From assembly GCF_003254525.1 (NCBI RefSeq), contig NZ_QFYS01000009.1, forward strand, positions 62,001 through 126,000: 64,000 nucleotides of DNA, written 5' to 3'. This document shows, piece by piece, positions 1-13,621 of the stretch. Made by a program: the position numbers and the translations under genes. This stretch comes from Phenylobacterium kunshanense (GTDB taxonomy: Bacteria; Pseudomonadota; Alphaproteobacteria; Caulobacterales; Caulobacteraceae). Under the pieces are notes generated by a model. It was not told where the DNA came from and made no database searches. It worked only from the letters and a program-made list of their open reading frames with translations. How positions within the stretch are numbered: position 1 is the stretch's first letter; every line of letters starts with the position of its first letter.

Positions 1-968
1 GCGGCCGCTACACCAAGGACAAGAAGACCGGTCAGGTCTATCGCCAGAACTTCACCGGGCTCAAGAGCCCGCTGTTCGGCAACCCGACCGCCATCCCCGG
101 CCTGGTCCGGTCGAACTTCACCAGCTCGGACACCTACGAGCGGTTCACGCCGCGGGTGAGCATCAGCTACGACATCACCCCGGACGTGACGACCTACGCG
201 TCGTTCAGCCAGGGCTTCAAGTCGGGCGGCTTCGACATGCGCGCCGATGCGATCCTGACGCCGACCTCGATCAACGGCTACGACCCCGAGAAGGTCGACA
301 GCTACGAAGCCGGTCTGAAGGGTAATTTCCTCGACGGCCGCCTGTCGCTGAACTCGGCGGTGTTCTACTCGAAGTACAAGGACCAGCAGGTCACCCTGCA
401 GACGCCGGTCGGCGCCTCGATCGCCTCCCAGGTCGCCAATGTCGGCAAGTCGCACATCTACGGCGCCGAACTGGAAGGCGTGGCCCGCTTCACGCAGGAC
501 ATCTTCGCGAACTTCTCGCTGGGCTACACCAAGGCGGAGTTCGACGAGTACCGCGCCCTGGACCTCACGCGCACCCCGCCTGTGGTGCGCGACTTCGCCG
601 ACGAGCGGGTGTTCCAGAACACGCCGAAGTGGAACGGCTCGGTCAGCCTGACCTGGCGCCACGACCTGGGCGACCACGGCTCGATCGCCTTCATCCCGTC
701 GGCGTCGTACCGCTCGTCGTTCAACATGTTCGAAGTTCCCTCCATCCTCGACCAGGACAGCTACTGGCTGCTCGACGCGAGCCTCGTGTGGACCTCGGCG
801 AACGACCGCTACCGCGTCGGCCTGCACGGCAAGAACCTGGGCGACGAGGAGTACCGCGTCGGCGGCTACAACTTCCCGCAGACGGCCGGGGTGCTCTTCG
901 GCAACTCGGTGACGGGCTACTACGGCCCGCCGCGGACCGTCACGGTCTCGCTCGAAGCCAAGTTCTAA
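1..968 (+). CDS. TonB-dependent outer membrane receptor, C-terminal part (5' end outside window)
   Basis: The open frame runs in from the left edge (first full codon at base 3), so only the last ~322 residues of a beta-barrel receptor are present. The sequence shows alternating amphipathic strands with typical TonB-receptor signatures: a YASFSQGFKSGGFD segment, a Y.AGLKG segment, LNSAVFYSKY, and a final strand ending in aromatic F (VTVSLEAKF), the signal for BAM insertion. Family knowledge: such receptors take up siderophores, cobalamin, saccharides or aromatic compounds using TonB energy. The substrate cannot be read from the barrel. The MFS gene directly downstream suggests that the two form an outer/inner membrane uptake route, as often seen in Caulobacterales and sphingomonads. 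An internal GTG at 156 would give a shorter ORF, but the frame is clearly coding before it. Confidence 0.93.
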   Translation, partial: GRYTKDKKTGQVYRQNFTGLKSPLFGNPTAIPGLVRSNFTSSDTYERFTPRVSISYDITPDVTTYASFSQGFKSGGFDMRADAILTPTSINGYDPEKVDSYEAGLKGNFLDGRLSLNSAVFYSKYKDQQVTLQTPVGASIASQVANVGKSHIYGAELEGVARFTQDIFANFSLGYTKAEFDEYRALDLTRTPPVVRDFADERVFQNTPKWNGSVSLTWRHDLGDHGSIAFIPSASYRSSFNMFEVPSILDQDSYWLLDASLVWTSANDRYRVGLHGKNLGDEEYRVGGYNFPQTAGVLFGNSVTGYYGPPRTVTVSLEAKF

Positions 969-977
969 AGCGACCCC

Positions 978-1013
978 AGCGCCCGGCTTCACCAGAGGCC
1001 GGGCGCTTCTCTT
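978..1013 (+). terminator. Hairpin between TonB receptor and MFS genes
   Basis: A perfect 10-bp inverted repeat (978-987 with 998-1007, 10-nt loop), GC-rich, is followed by a short T-containing run (TTCTCTTT). It lies 9 bases after the receptor stop and just before the MFS ribosome binding site. It probably works as a partial terminator or mRNA 3'-end stabiliser that lowers MFS expression relative to the receptor. Confidence 0.6.
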
Positions 1014-1029
1014 TGCCTGGAGGATGACA

Positions 1030-2271
1030 GTGGAAGCCAGCCCGCGCCGCGGCGCCTATCCGATCGTCGTGCTGGTCGTCCTGATCATCGCCTACACCTT
1101 CAACTTCCTCGATCGGCAGATCCTGGGGATCCTGGCCGGGCCCATCAAGGCGGACCTTGGCCTGACCGACAGCCAGCTTGGGCTTATGGGCGGGCTCGCG
1201 TTCGCCTTGTTCTACACGGGCCTCGGCGTGCCCATCGCCGCCCTGGCGGATCGGACGAGCCGAACCTGGATCATGACCATAGCGCTGGCGCTGTGGAGCG
1301 GCTTTACCGCGCTCTGCGGCCTGACCGGCAATTTCTGGCAGCTCTTCCTATGCCGGATGGGCGTCGGCGTGGGGGAGGCGGGCGGCGTGGCGCCGGCCTA
1401 CTCGCTGATCAGCGACTACTTCCCGAAGGAGCAGCGGGCGAGGGCGCTGGCGGCCTATTCCTTCGGTATCCCCATCGGCACGGCGCTGGGCATCCTGTTC
1501 GGAGGCCTGATCGCCCATGCGGTGAGCTGGCGGGCGGCCTTCATCGTCGTCGGGCTCGCCGGCGTCGCCCTGGCCCCGCTCTTCCGGCTGATCGTGCGCG
1601 AGCCTCCACGGGAAGTCGCGCCGGCCTCCGCGCCGACCGGCGGCGTCGGGCTGCTGATCCGCAAGCCCAGCTTCTGGCTGATCTCGCTGGGCGCGGCGGC
1701 GTCCTCGGTTTGCGGCTACGGCGTGGCGTTCTGGCTGCCCAGCTTCTTCGAGCGCAGCCTGGGCATGAACCTCGTGGACCGCTCGCTCTTCCTGGGGTCG
1801 ATGAGCCTTGTTGGCGGCGTTCTCGGCGTGTGGTTGGGCGGAGTGCTGGGCGATCGTCTCGGACGCGCGCGGCCCGCGGCCTACCTGCTGGTGCCGGCGG
1901 TCGCGTTCCTGGTGGCCCTGCCGTGCTTCGTGCTGGCGGTTCAGGCCAAGACGCTCTGGATCGCTTTCATCCTCTTCCTGATCCCGACAGGTCTGAACCT
2001 GGTCTGGCTGGGACCGGTGATCACCGCCGTCCAGCATCTGGTGACCCCGGCGCAGAGATCGACGGCCTCGGCCTGCTTCCTGTTCGTGAACAACCTGATC
2101 GGCCTGGGACTTGGCACCTGGTATTTCGGCGCGGTGTCCGACGCCCTGACGCCGCGGTTCGGGGTGGAGTCCCTTCGCTATGCGATCTATTCGGGCCTGG
2201 CGTTCTATGTGGTCAGCGCCGTGCTCTTCGTGCTCGCCGCCCGCGGATTGAAGCGCGACTGGGTGGAGTAG
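1030..2271 (+). CDS. MFS transporter, spinster-like family
   Basis: A 12-helix major facilitator of ~413 residues. Visible features are the N-terminal YTFNFLDRQILGILAGPIK segment typical of spinster-type MFS proteins, the loop 2-3 motif ALADRTSR, GVGEAGGVAPAYSLISDYFP in helix 4/5, and repeated Gly/Ala-rich helices to residue ~405. GGAGG at 1019-1023 abuts an ATG at 1024 but lies 6 bases before a GTG at 1030, so the GTG is the better start. Family members move small amphipathic or organic-acid substrates by proton coupling; the substrate here is unknown. It probably carries the ligand of the upstream TonB receptor across the inner membrane. The spacing and the weak hairpin between them are consistent with a leaky operon. 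Confidence 0.9.
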   Translation: MEASPRRGAYPIVVLVVLIIAYTFNFLDRQILGILAGPIKADLGLTDSQLGLMGGLAFALFYTGLGVPIAALADRTSRTWIMTIALALWSGFTALCGLTGNFWQLFLCRMGVGVGEAGGVAPAYSLISDYFPKEQRARALAAYSFGIPIGTALGILFGGLIAHAVSWRAAFIVVGLAGVALAPLFRLIVREPPREVAPASAPTGGVGLLIRKPSFWLISLGAAASSVCGYGVAFWLPSFFERSLGMNLVDRSLFLGSMSLVGGVLGVWLGGVLGDRLGRARPAAYLLVPAVAFLVALPCFVLAVQAKTLWIAFILFLIPTGLNLVWLGPVITAVQHLVTPAQRSTASACFLFVNNLIGLGLGTWYFGAVSDALTPRFGVESLRYAIYSGLAFYVVSAVLFVLAARGLKRDWVE

Positions 2272-2284
2272 AACCACCTCTCGT

Positions 2285-2398
2285 TGCAGTGCAGCATTTT
2301 CGGCGCAGGGTCGGAGTCCGCGACCGGTGCGGCAGAGTGACGCCGACAGCGATATATTTCACCGCAATGCGAAATTGGAGCTTGCGTGCAGTGCAGCA
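2285..2398. repeat. Pair of 12-bp direct repeats (TGCAGTGCAGCA) in the intergenic region
   Basis: The 12-mer TGCAGTGCAGCA occurs at 2285-2296 and again at 2387-2398, 102 bp apart, in the gap after the MFS gene. The motif has a TGCA-G-TGCA core. The two copies flank the likely promoter of the candidate small RNA that ends at 2475 and could be regulator sites. No regulator can be assigned. Confidence 0.5.
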
Positions 2399-2475
2399 AA
2401 GGCGCAGAAGGGTCCTGCCCTTTTGGGCGTTTCCTCCCTATGAACTGGCCGCGCCTCCGGGCGCGGCCTTTTTTT
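2395..2475 (+). ncRNA. Candidate small RNA with C-rich anti-Shine-Dalgarno stretch
   Basis: Between the MFS gene and the next CDS lies a non-coding stretch with sRNA-like organisation. There is a small GCCC-TTTT-GGGC hairpin (2417-2428), an unpaired TTTCCTCCCT segment (2430-2439) whose CCTCC is complementary to a Shine-Dalgarno sequence, and a strong intrinsic terminator (2447-2475). The 5' end is a guess. C-rich loops of this type are used by many alphaproteobacterial trans-acting sRNAs. It could instead be only the 3' UTR of the MFS mRNA. Confidence 0.35.
2447..2475 (+). terminator. Strong Rho-independent terminator
   Basis: A perfect 9-bp GC stem (2447-2455 with 2460-2468) with a 4-nt loop is followed by seven T residues (2469-2475). 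It ends whatever is transcribed from the left: the candidate sRNA and/or MFS read-through. Confidence 0.85.
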
Positions 2476-2512
2476 CTTGCCGCCGGTCGCGAAGGCCTGG
2501 AGTCTGGGCGCC

Positions 2513-3145
2513 ATGACGAGCGTCCGCGCCCCTGAGTGTCGGCGCTGGCCCGCATGGCTGGCCGCGGCGGCGGCCCTATGGGCGCCCGACCTCCGCGCCG
2601 CTCCGAGTCCGCCGCCGCCACAATCCGGCATCTATGAGAGCCTTGTGCTCGCGATCGCCGCGGACGGAACCCTGACCGGCCATTTTCGGGAGCAACTCGG
2701 CTCCCGGCCCGTGCGGGAATGCGCCTTCTTCCTGTCGGGGCGCGACGGTCAGGTGGTTGCGTGGTCGGCGGGCGAGGCCGGCGTGATCCGTGGGCGGCTC
2801 ACGCCGGACGGCGCCGGCGTGACGCTCACCTTGGCCCAGGTTCGCGACCTGCCGGGGTGCGCGTCGGTGCTGAGTCCCGATGCTGGCGACGGCCTCAGGC
2901 TGGAACGGACGCAGGGCGGCGACTGGCGCGGCCTGGCGGTGGTGGCGGCGCCCCGGGCTCGGCTCTACCCCTCGGCGACCGCCTCCCGTTCGACGGCCTA
3001 TGTGGTGGCGGGGGACGTGCTTGCGGTCTCCTCGGGTCGCGAGGGACGTCTGCAGGTCACCTACGTGAACGAGGAAGGCTTGGCCTTGCGCATGTGGATC
3101 GACGCGGCGCTGATCGAGGCGGTCCGGCCTCGGGCCCAGCCGTGA
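2513..3145 (+). CDS. Exported hypothetical protein with C-terminal SH3-like region
   Basis: A ~210-residue protein. The start chosen is the ATG at 2513; an upstream in-frame TTG at 2477 lies next to the terminator and is unlikely. The N-terminus is a signal peptide (Arg-rich, then [10 protein letters not shown], cleavage near DLRAAP). The middle (~residues 30-130) resembles a small beta-rich domain with the theme '[11 protein letters not shown]...GV(I)RGRL.PDG'. The last ~60 residues ([11 protein letters not shown]...[19 protein letters not shown]...[11 protein letters not shown]) look like a bacterial SH3/SH3b module, which typically binds peptidoglycan or protein partners in the periplasm. 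No catalytic motif is visible. It stands alone between a terminator and the stress promoter at 3213. Confidence 0.7.
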   Translation: MTSVRAPECRRWPAWLAAAAALWAPDLRAAPSPPPPQSGIYESLVLAIAADGTLTGHFREQLGSRPVRECAFFLSGRDGQVVAWSAGEAGVIRGRLTPDGAGVTLTLAQVRDLPGCASVLSPDAGDGLRLERTQGGDWRGLAVVAAPRARLYPSATASRSTAYVVAGDVLAVSSGREGRLQVTYVNEEGLALRMWIDAALIEAVRPRAQP

Positions 3146-3212
3146 GGCCGGGGCGGCGCGGGTAGGCGCTGACGCTCCCGGAGGCCGCCAGAACACAATT
3201 TTCGGCCAAGCT

Positions 3213-3237
3213 GGAACTCCCCCAAAGACGCGGCGTT
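3213..3237 (+). promoter_or_regulatory. EcfG (sigma-T) general stress response promoter
   Basis: GGAAC (3213-3217), exactly 16 bases, then CGTT (3234-3237): a perfect match to the alphaproteobacterial EcfG consensus GGAAC-N16/17-CGTT. It lies 20 bases before the first possible start codon (3257) of the giant HAMP kinase, with predicted transcription start near 3244. One exact match is expected by chance in a window this size, but this one is correctly placed and oriented. Confidence 0.65.
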
Positions 3238-3256
3238 TCCCCGCGAGGGCGGGGGT

Positions 3257-9160
<5,904 letters not shown>

Positions 9161-9161
9161 C

Positions 9162-11240
9162 GTGACCGACCCTCAAGCCGCCAGGACCCCTCCGCGGCCC
9201 TGGCGGGTGGAGCCGCCGGCTCCGCCCGACCGGGATGCGCCCCTCAAGGCCAGGATACTGATCGTCGACGACGATGAGAGGAACGCCTTCGCCGCCGTGG
9301 AGGCGCTGGCCGATCTTGGCCACGAGCTCGTCGTCGCCCGATCGGGCGAAGAGGCGCTCAAGCGCGTGCTGGCCGAGGAGTTCGCTCTGATCCTTCTCGA
9401 CCTGCACATGCCGGGCATGGACGGGTACGAGACCGCGGCCCTGGTGCGCTCACGAAAACGGACGGCTCTGACGCCGATCGTCTTCCTCACCGCAATCTTC
9501 CGCGACGAGGCCCACATCTTCCAGGCCTATTCGGCAGGGGCCGTGGACGTGGTGTTCAAGCCCATCGATCCCTTCATTCTCAAGGCCAAGGTGCAGGTAT
9601 TCGTGGACCTGTACCTCAAGACCAAGGAGGTGGAGCGCCAGTCGGCCTATCAGCAGTGGCTCCTGGACGAACACGCCCGGGTGAAGGCCGAGAAGGCCCG
9701 CACCGAAAAGGTGCTGCGCAAGACCGAGGCCCGGCAGGAAGCCATCTTGCGGACACTGCCGATCGTCTTCCACTCGCGCAGCATCGATCCGCCCTTTGCG
9801 CCGCTCTTCGTCTCGGAGTCCGTGGAAGCGATCACCGGATTCCCCGCCGAGCGCTTCCTGGCCGAGCCGGAGTTCGGCGCGAGCCGCATCCATCCGGATG
9901 ACGCCCGCACGGTGATCCAGCGGGTTTCGGCCGCCGCTCAGACGGGCCACTACGCCGTGGAGTTCCGCTGGCTGTGCGCGGACGGGGCGTATCGGGTGCT
10001 GCAGGACCAGGGGGTGCTGGCCCCCAGTGAAGACGGCGAGGCGCGCGAGATCTTCGGCGTGATCCTGGACGCCACCGACCGCAGGAGCCTCGAAGAACAG
10101 CTTGCCCAGGCGCGCAAGATGGAGGCGGTCGGCCAGCTCACCGGCGGGGTGGCCCACGACTTCAACAACCTGCTCACCGTGGTGCTTGGCAACATCGACA
10201 TGCTGGCGACCCGCAAGGAGGAGGAAGAGCGACGGATGCGGCGCATCGAGGCCGTCCGGCAGGCGGCCGAGCGCGGGCGCGATCTTACCGGCCAACTCCT
10301 CGCGTTTTCGCGACGCCAGCACCTGTCTCCGGTCACCCTCGACGTCAACGCCCTGATTCAGGAGTTCGCGCCGCTTCTGCGCCAGGCCGTGGGAGAGGCG
10401 GTCACGCTGGAGGTCGAACTGTCGTCCGAGGCCCTGAAGGCTCACGTGGACCCAACCCAGTTGGAGACAGCCCTGCTCAACCTCGCCGTCAATGCGCGCG
10501 ACGCCATGCCCGATGGCGGCCGGCTGTGGATCCGGACCTGGAGGGAGGCGGCCGGCAGCGACCTGGGCCGGGTGTGCATCGAAGTCGCGGACACGGGCGT
10601 CGGCATGCCGGAGGAGGTTCGGAGCCGGGTGTTCGAACCCTTCTTCACGACGAAGGAGGTCGGGAAGGGGTCCGGGCTGGGCCTGTCGCAGGTCTACGGG
10701 TTCGTGCGTCAGTCCGAGGGCGAGGTGCGGTTGGACAGCGAAGTCGGCGCCGGAACGAGATTCCAGCTCCTGTTGCCCCCCAGCGCTCGCCGCGCCGAAG
10801 CGCCCCGTCGGCTCGCGCCGCCGCGGAAGACCGTCGGCGGAACCGAACGGATCCTGCTGGTCGAGGATGATCCGACGGTTCTGTCGCTGACCTACGACGT
10901 GCTGACGGGGCTGGGCTACAGCGTCCAGACGGCGACCAATGCGGCCGAGGCGCTGGAGCGGCTGGATGCCGATCCGCAGATCGACCTGCTCTTCACGGAC
11001 GTGGTCATGCCCGGCGGGGTCAGCGGCCTCAACCTGGCGCGGGCGGCGCGCGAACTCAGGCCGGAGCTCCACGTGCTGCTGACATCCGGCTTTGTCGGCG
11101 AGGGTCGGCTGGTCGAGGACTGCGAGTTCCCGCTCGTCGACAAACCCTACGAGGCGCCGGTGCTTGCGGCCGCCCTTCGGAACCTGCTCGACCAGCCCGG
11201 GGCCGGACCGCGTCGGCGCGCCGGCGCGCGGGCCGGCTAA
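9162..11240 (+). CDS. Hybrid histidine kinase, REC-PAS-HisKA-HATPase-REC
   Basis: Starts with GTG at 9162, one base after the stop of the poly-HAMP kinase, so the two are cotranscribed and probably translationally coupled. It is 692 residues and soluble. An N-terminal receiver (~30-145) has DDDERN and phospho-Asp 80 (LLDLHMPGMDG). A helical linker (~150-190) leads to a PAS/PAC domain (~195-300). The kinase has phospho-His 332 in a VAHDFNNLL motif (the HWE-unrelated 'HDFNN' class), ATPase boxes DTGVGMP and GSGLGLSQVYG (~470-530), and a C-terminal receiver (~565-680) with phospho-Asp 613 (FTDVVMPGG). The N-terminal receiver could take phosphate from the upstream kinase, giving a relay. No DNA-binding output is encoded nearby, so the final target is elsewhere. 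Confidence 0.93.
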   Translation: MTDPQAARTPPRPWRVEPPAPPDRDAPLKARILIVDDDERNAFAAVEALADLGHELVVARSGEEALKRVLAEEFALILLDLHMPGMDGYETAALVRSRKRTALTPIVFLTAIFRDEAHIFQAYSAGAVDVVFKPIDPFILKAKVQVFVDLYLKTKEVERQSAYQQWLLDEHARVKAEKARTEKVLRKTEARQEAILRTLPIVFHSRSIDPPFAPLFVSESVEAITGFPAERFLAEPEFGASRIHPDDARTVIQRVSAAAQTGHYAVEFRWLCADGAYRVLQDQGVLAPSEDGEAREIFGVILDATDRRSLEEQLAQARKMEAVGQLTGGVAHDFNNLLTVVLGNIDMLATRKEEEERRMRRIEAVRQAAERGRDLTGQLLAFSRRQHLSPVTLDVNALIQEFAPLLRQAVGEAVTLEVELSSEALKAHVDPTQLETALLNLAVNARDAMPDGGRLWIRTWREAAGSDLGRVCIEVADTGVGMPEEVRSRVFEPFFTTKEVGKGSGLGLSQVYGFVRQSEGEVRLDSEVGAGTRFQLLLPPSARRAEAPRRLAPPRKTVGGTERILLVEDDPTVLSLTYDVLTGLGYSVQTATNAAEALERLDADPQIDLLFTDVVMPGGVSGLNLARAARELRPELHVLLTSGFVGEGRLVEDCEFPLVDKPYEAPVLAAALRNLLDQPGAGPRRRAGARAG

Positions 11241-11509
11241 GCCTTCTCTGCCTTGCCGAGCCGTTTCAGGGCGGCCGCCAGGCGTCGGGCATGGGCCCGG
11301 TTCATCTCCTCATCCCGCCGGCCGGCCGAAAGCTCCGCCGCGAGCCGGACGAGGTCGGCTCCGCCACTCGGAGCGAACGCCCCGGCGAGCAGCTTGGCTT
11401 CGGCCATCAGGTCTGCGCGCTGCTCTGCGTCGCAGGCGTTGAGCCAAGCCTCGTCGAAGTCGATGATCTTGCAGGCCGGCTGGCCTTCCTGTCTTCGTGC
11501 ATGCGCCAT
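11237..11509 (-). CDS. Small hypothetical protein
   Basis: A 90-residue ORF on the minus strand that converges on the kinase gene and overlaps it by 4 bases. The composition is protein-like (KIIDFDEAWLNACDAEQRADLMAEAKLL...), predicted mostly alpha-helical, with a basic C-terminus (RAHARRLAAALKRLGKAEKA). I do not recognise a family. There is no clear ribosome site. Upstream, minus-strand GGAAC-N16-GGTT (11521-11545) is one base off an EcfG promoter and would give a nearly leaderless mRNA. It could be a chance ORF. Confidence 0.45.
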   Translation of the reverse strand: MAHARRQEGQPACKIIDFDEAWLNACDAEQRADLMAEAKLLAGAFAPSGGADLVRLAAELSAGRRDEEMNRAHARRLAAALKRLGKAEKA

Positions 11510-11644
11510 GGGATGCGACTAACCCCTTGGCTGGTAGGGAGTTCCGCGCCGCCTGCGACAGATGATCGCTGTTCTCCGGAACGCTCGCCTGGGTTGCTTG
11601 CATTCGCCTGATCGATCGTCGAGTTTTCGACAAAAGAGGGCCAC

Positions 11645-11869
11645 ATGGATTCGGACTACGGTAAAAAGTTGGCCCAAAACCTCGTGGAATTCCTGTTGTC
11701 CTACGAGGAAGAGTTGATCCAACTCGAGCGTGATCTGCCGGCCTATGCCCCATTGAGAAGGGCGGTCGGCATCTCCATCGCGGAAGCTTGTTATTTCATT
11801 TCTGACCACCCTTCGCCGCAAGAAGACCTCGTCCCCCCACCAAATGACGAGGCGAACCGGGCGCAATAG
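11645..11869 (+). CDS. Small hypothetical protein
   Basis: A 74-residue ORF with ATG at 11645 preceded by AGAGGG. The protein (MDSDYGKKLAQNLVEFLLSY...) is acidic and helical at the N-terminus with a Pro-rich tail. Codon use is less GC-biased than in the surrounding genes. No family recognised. It lies 35 bases upstream of the XRE regulator on the same strand and may be its operon partner. Confidence 0.5.
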   Translation: MDSDYGKKLAQNLVEFLLSYEEELIQLERDLPAYAPLRRAVGISIAEACYFISDHPSPQEDLVPPPNDEANRAQ

Positions 11870-11904
11870 TCCGGCGGCGATCATCAAGGAGACTCTGACG
11901 ACTG

Positions 11905-12288
11905 ATGGCCAACAAACCTGAAGCAGTGGCCGATCCCGTAGACGTGGCGGTCGGCGCCCGTATTCGGTTGTTGCGAAAGGTGCGCGGGCTGTCGCAGCAG
12001 GCCCTGGCCGAAGCGGCGGGCGTCACCTTCCAACAGATCCAGAAATACGAGCGCGGCGCCAACCGCGTGAGCGCATCGATGCTGACCCGGATCGCCAGGA
12101 CGCTGGACGTCCCGGTGGCCGAGATGTTCGGCGAGGCCTCGGTCAACAGCGGGGCGGTCGACGAAGTGGCCGCGCTGCTCGCCGAGCCCGGAGCGCTGGA
12201 ACTGCTCAAGGCCTACGCCGGCCTGCCGCGGGGTGTCTCGCGGTCCGCGCTGGTGGAGTTCGTGCGCAGTCTGCGTCAGCCCGGCTGA
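11905..12288 (+). CDS. XRE-family (Cro/CI-like) transcriptional regulator
   Basis: 127 residues with one helix-turn-helix domain at ~15-70 (GARIRLLRKVRGLSQQALAEAAGV with recognition helix TFQQIQKYERGANRVS), followed by a short helical tail that may mediate dimerisation. This compact architecture is very common in Caulobacterales and Rhizobiales, where relatives are usually uncharacterised. ATG at 11905 follows AAGGAGA at 11887-11893. Four bases separate it from the M20 peptidase gene, so the two are probably cotranscribed, but no functional link is evident. Confidence 0.88.
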   Translation: MANKPEAVADPVDVAVGARIRLLRKVRGLSQQALAEAAGVTFQQIQKYERGANRVSASMLTRIARTLDVPVAEMFGEASVNSGAVDEVAALLAEPGALELLKAYAGLPRGVSRSALVEFVRSLRQPG

Positions 12289-12292
12289 CCCC

Positions 12293-13618
12293 ATGCGTCC
12301 GCTTCTGACGGCGACCGCCCTGGCGGCGGCCATGTTCGCGTTCGCGTCGCCCGGCCAGGCGGCGCCCCGCGATCCAGCCGAAGCCAAGATGGTCGCGGTC
12401 ATCGAGGCCGAGCGCGACCGCAATGTGAAACTCCTTGAGGCGCTGGTCCGGGTGAACTCCGGAACCATGAACCTCGCCGGAGTGGAACGGGTCGGCCAAA
12501 TGCTGCGGCCGGAATTCGAGCAGCTCGGTTTCGAGGTGCGCTGGGTTCCGATGGCCAAGGTCGGCCGAGCGGGTCACCTGATCGCGACGCACAAGGGCGA
12601 CGGGCGCGGCAAGCGCCTGCTGCTCATCGGCCATCTCGACACCGTGTTCGAGCCTGACAGCCCGTTCCAGGACTGGATGGTCCGCGGCGACGTGGCCGAA
12701 GGTCCGGGGGTGGGCGACATGAAGGGCGGCGATGTCGTCATCGTGGCCGCGCTCCGCGCCATGCATGCCGCCGGGACGCTGAAGAACGCCGACATCACCG
12801 TCGTGCTGACCGGCGATGAGGAGAAGCCGGGCGCGCCGCTCGCGGACGCCCGTGCTGACCTCATAGCTGCTGGCAGGAACAGCGACGTCGCGCTTGATTT
12901 CGAAGGGCTTTCCCGCGACGCGGCGGGCCGTGACATCGGCTCGATCGCGCGCCGCTCGTCGACGTCCTGGACCATCACCGCCAAGGCGCGTTCGGGCCAT
13001 TCCTCCGGGGTCTGCAAGCCGGCGGTCGGCTGCGGGGCGATCTACGAGCTCGCACGGATCATCGACGCGTTCCGGGAAGAGCTTCCCGAACCGAACCTGA
13101 CCTACAATGTGGGTCTGGTCGTCGGAGGCTCGCAGGCGAAGCTCAACGACGGCGACACCGGCGGCGAGGCGGCCGGCAAGCCCAACATCATCTCCGCCGA
13201 AGCCATCGCGCGCGGCGATATCCGCACGCTTTCCCCCGAGCAGGAAGAGCGGGTGCGCGGCAAGATGCGGGCGATCATCGCGCGCCACCTCGACAAGGCG
13301 ACCGCCGAGATCGAATTCTCGGACGACGGCTATCCGCCCATGGCGCCGACCGACGGCAACAAGGCGCTGCTGGCCAAGCTCAATGAGGTGAATGCGACCC
13401 TTGGGCTTCCTGAGATGCCGCAAGGCGATCCAGCCAACCGCGGGGCCGGCGACATCTCGTTCGTCTCGTTCATCGACGGCCTCGTGGGCCTGGGGATGGC
13501 AGGCGAGGGCAGTCACGCGCCGGGCGAGACCGCCGACCTCAAGAGCCTCGACGTCCAGGCCAAGCGCGCCGCCCTTCTGATGACGCGCCTGTCCAGGGAG
13601 CCGCGGCCGGCGCGCTAG
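12293..13618 (+). CDS. Exported M20/M28-type zinc metallopeptidase (glutamate carboxypeptidase-like)
   Basis: 441 residues from ATG 12293. The N-terminus MRPLLTATALAAAMFAFASPGQA is a clear signal peptide, which rules out the longer frame from 12233. M20 motifs are present: LLLIGHLDTVFE (zinc His and Asp of HLD), GPGVGDMKGG (bridging Asp), TGDEEKPG (catalytic Glu and zinc Glu), a dimerisation domain in the middle, and a C-terminal HAPGE zinc-ligand segment. Family members remove C-terminal amino acids or hydrolyse small peptides and folate-like amides; periplasmic relatives include CPG2-like glutamate carboxypeptidases. It converges on the acyl-CoA synthetase gene with 3 bases between stops. 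Confidence 0.88.
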   Translation: MRPLLTATALAAAMFAFASPGQAAPRDPAEAKMVAVIEAERDRNVKLLEALVRVNSGTMNLAGVERVGQMLRPEFEQLGFEVRWVPMAKVGRAGHLIATHKGDGRGKRLLLIGHLDTVFEPDSPFQDWMVRGDVAEGPGVGDMKGGDVVIVAALRAMHAAGTLKNADITVVLTGDEEKPGAPLADARADLIAAGRNSDVALDFEGLSRDAAGRDIGSIARRSSTSWTITAKARSGHSSGVCKPAVGCGAIYELARIIDAFREELPEPNLTYNVGLVVGGSQAKLNDGDTGGEAAGKPNIISAEAIARGDIRTLSPEQEERVRGKMRAIIARHLDKATAEIEFSDDGYPPMAPTDGNKALLAKLNEVNATLGLPEMPQGDPANRGAGDISFVSFIDGLVGLGMAGEGSHAPGETADLKSLDVQAKRAALLMTRLSREPRPAR

Positions 13619-13621
13619 GTC

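Noticed and set aside
1..968. Assigning the TonB receptor to cobalamin uptake with the btuFCD-like genes
   Set aside because: They are 54 kb apart and the barrel fragment has no diagnostic BtuB sequence; the adjacent MFS gene is a better context.
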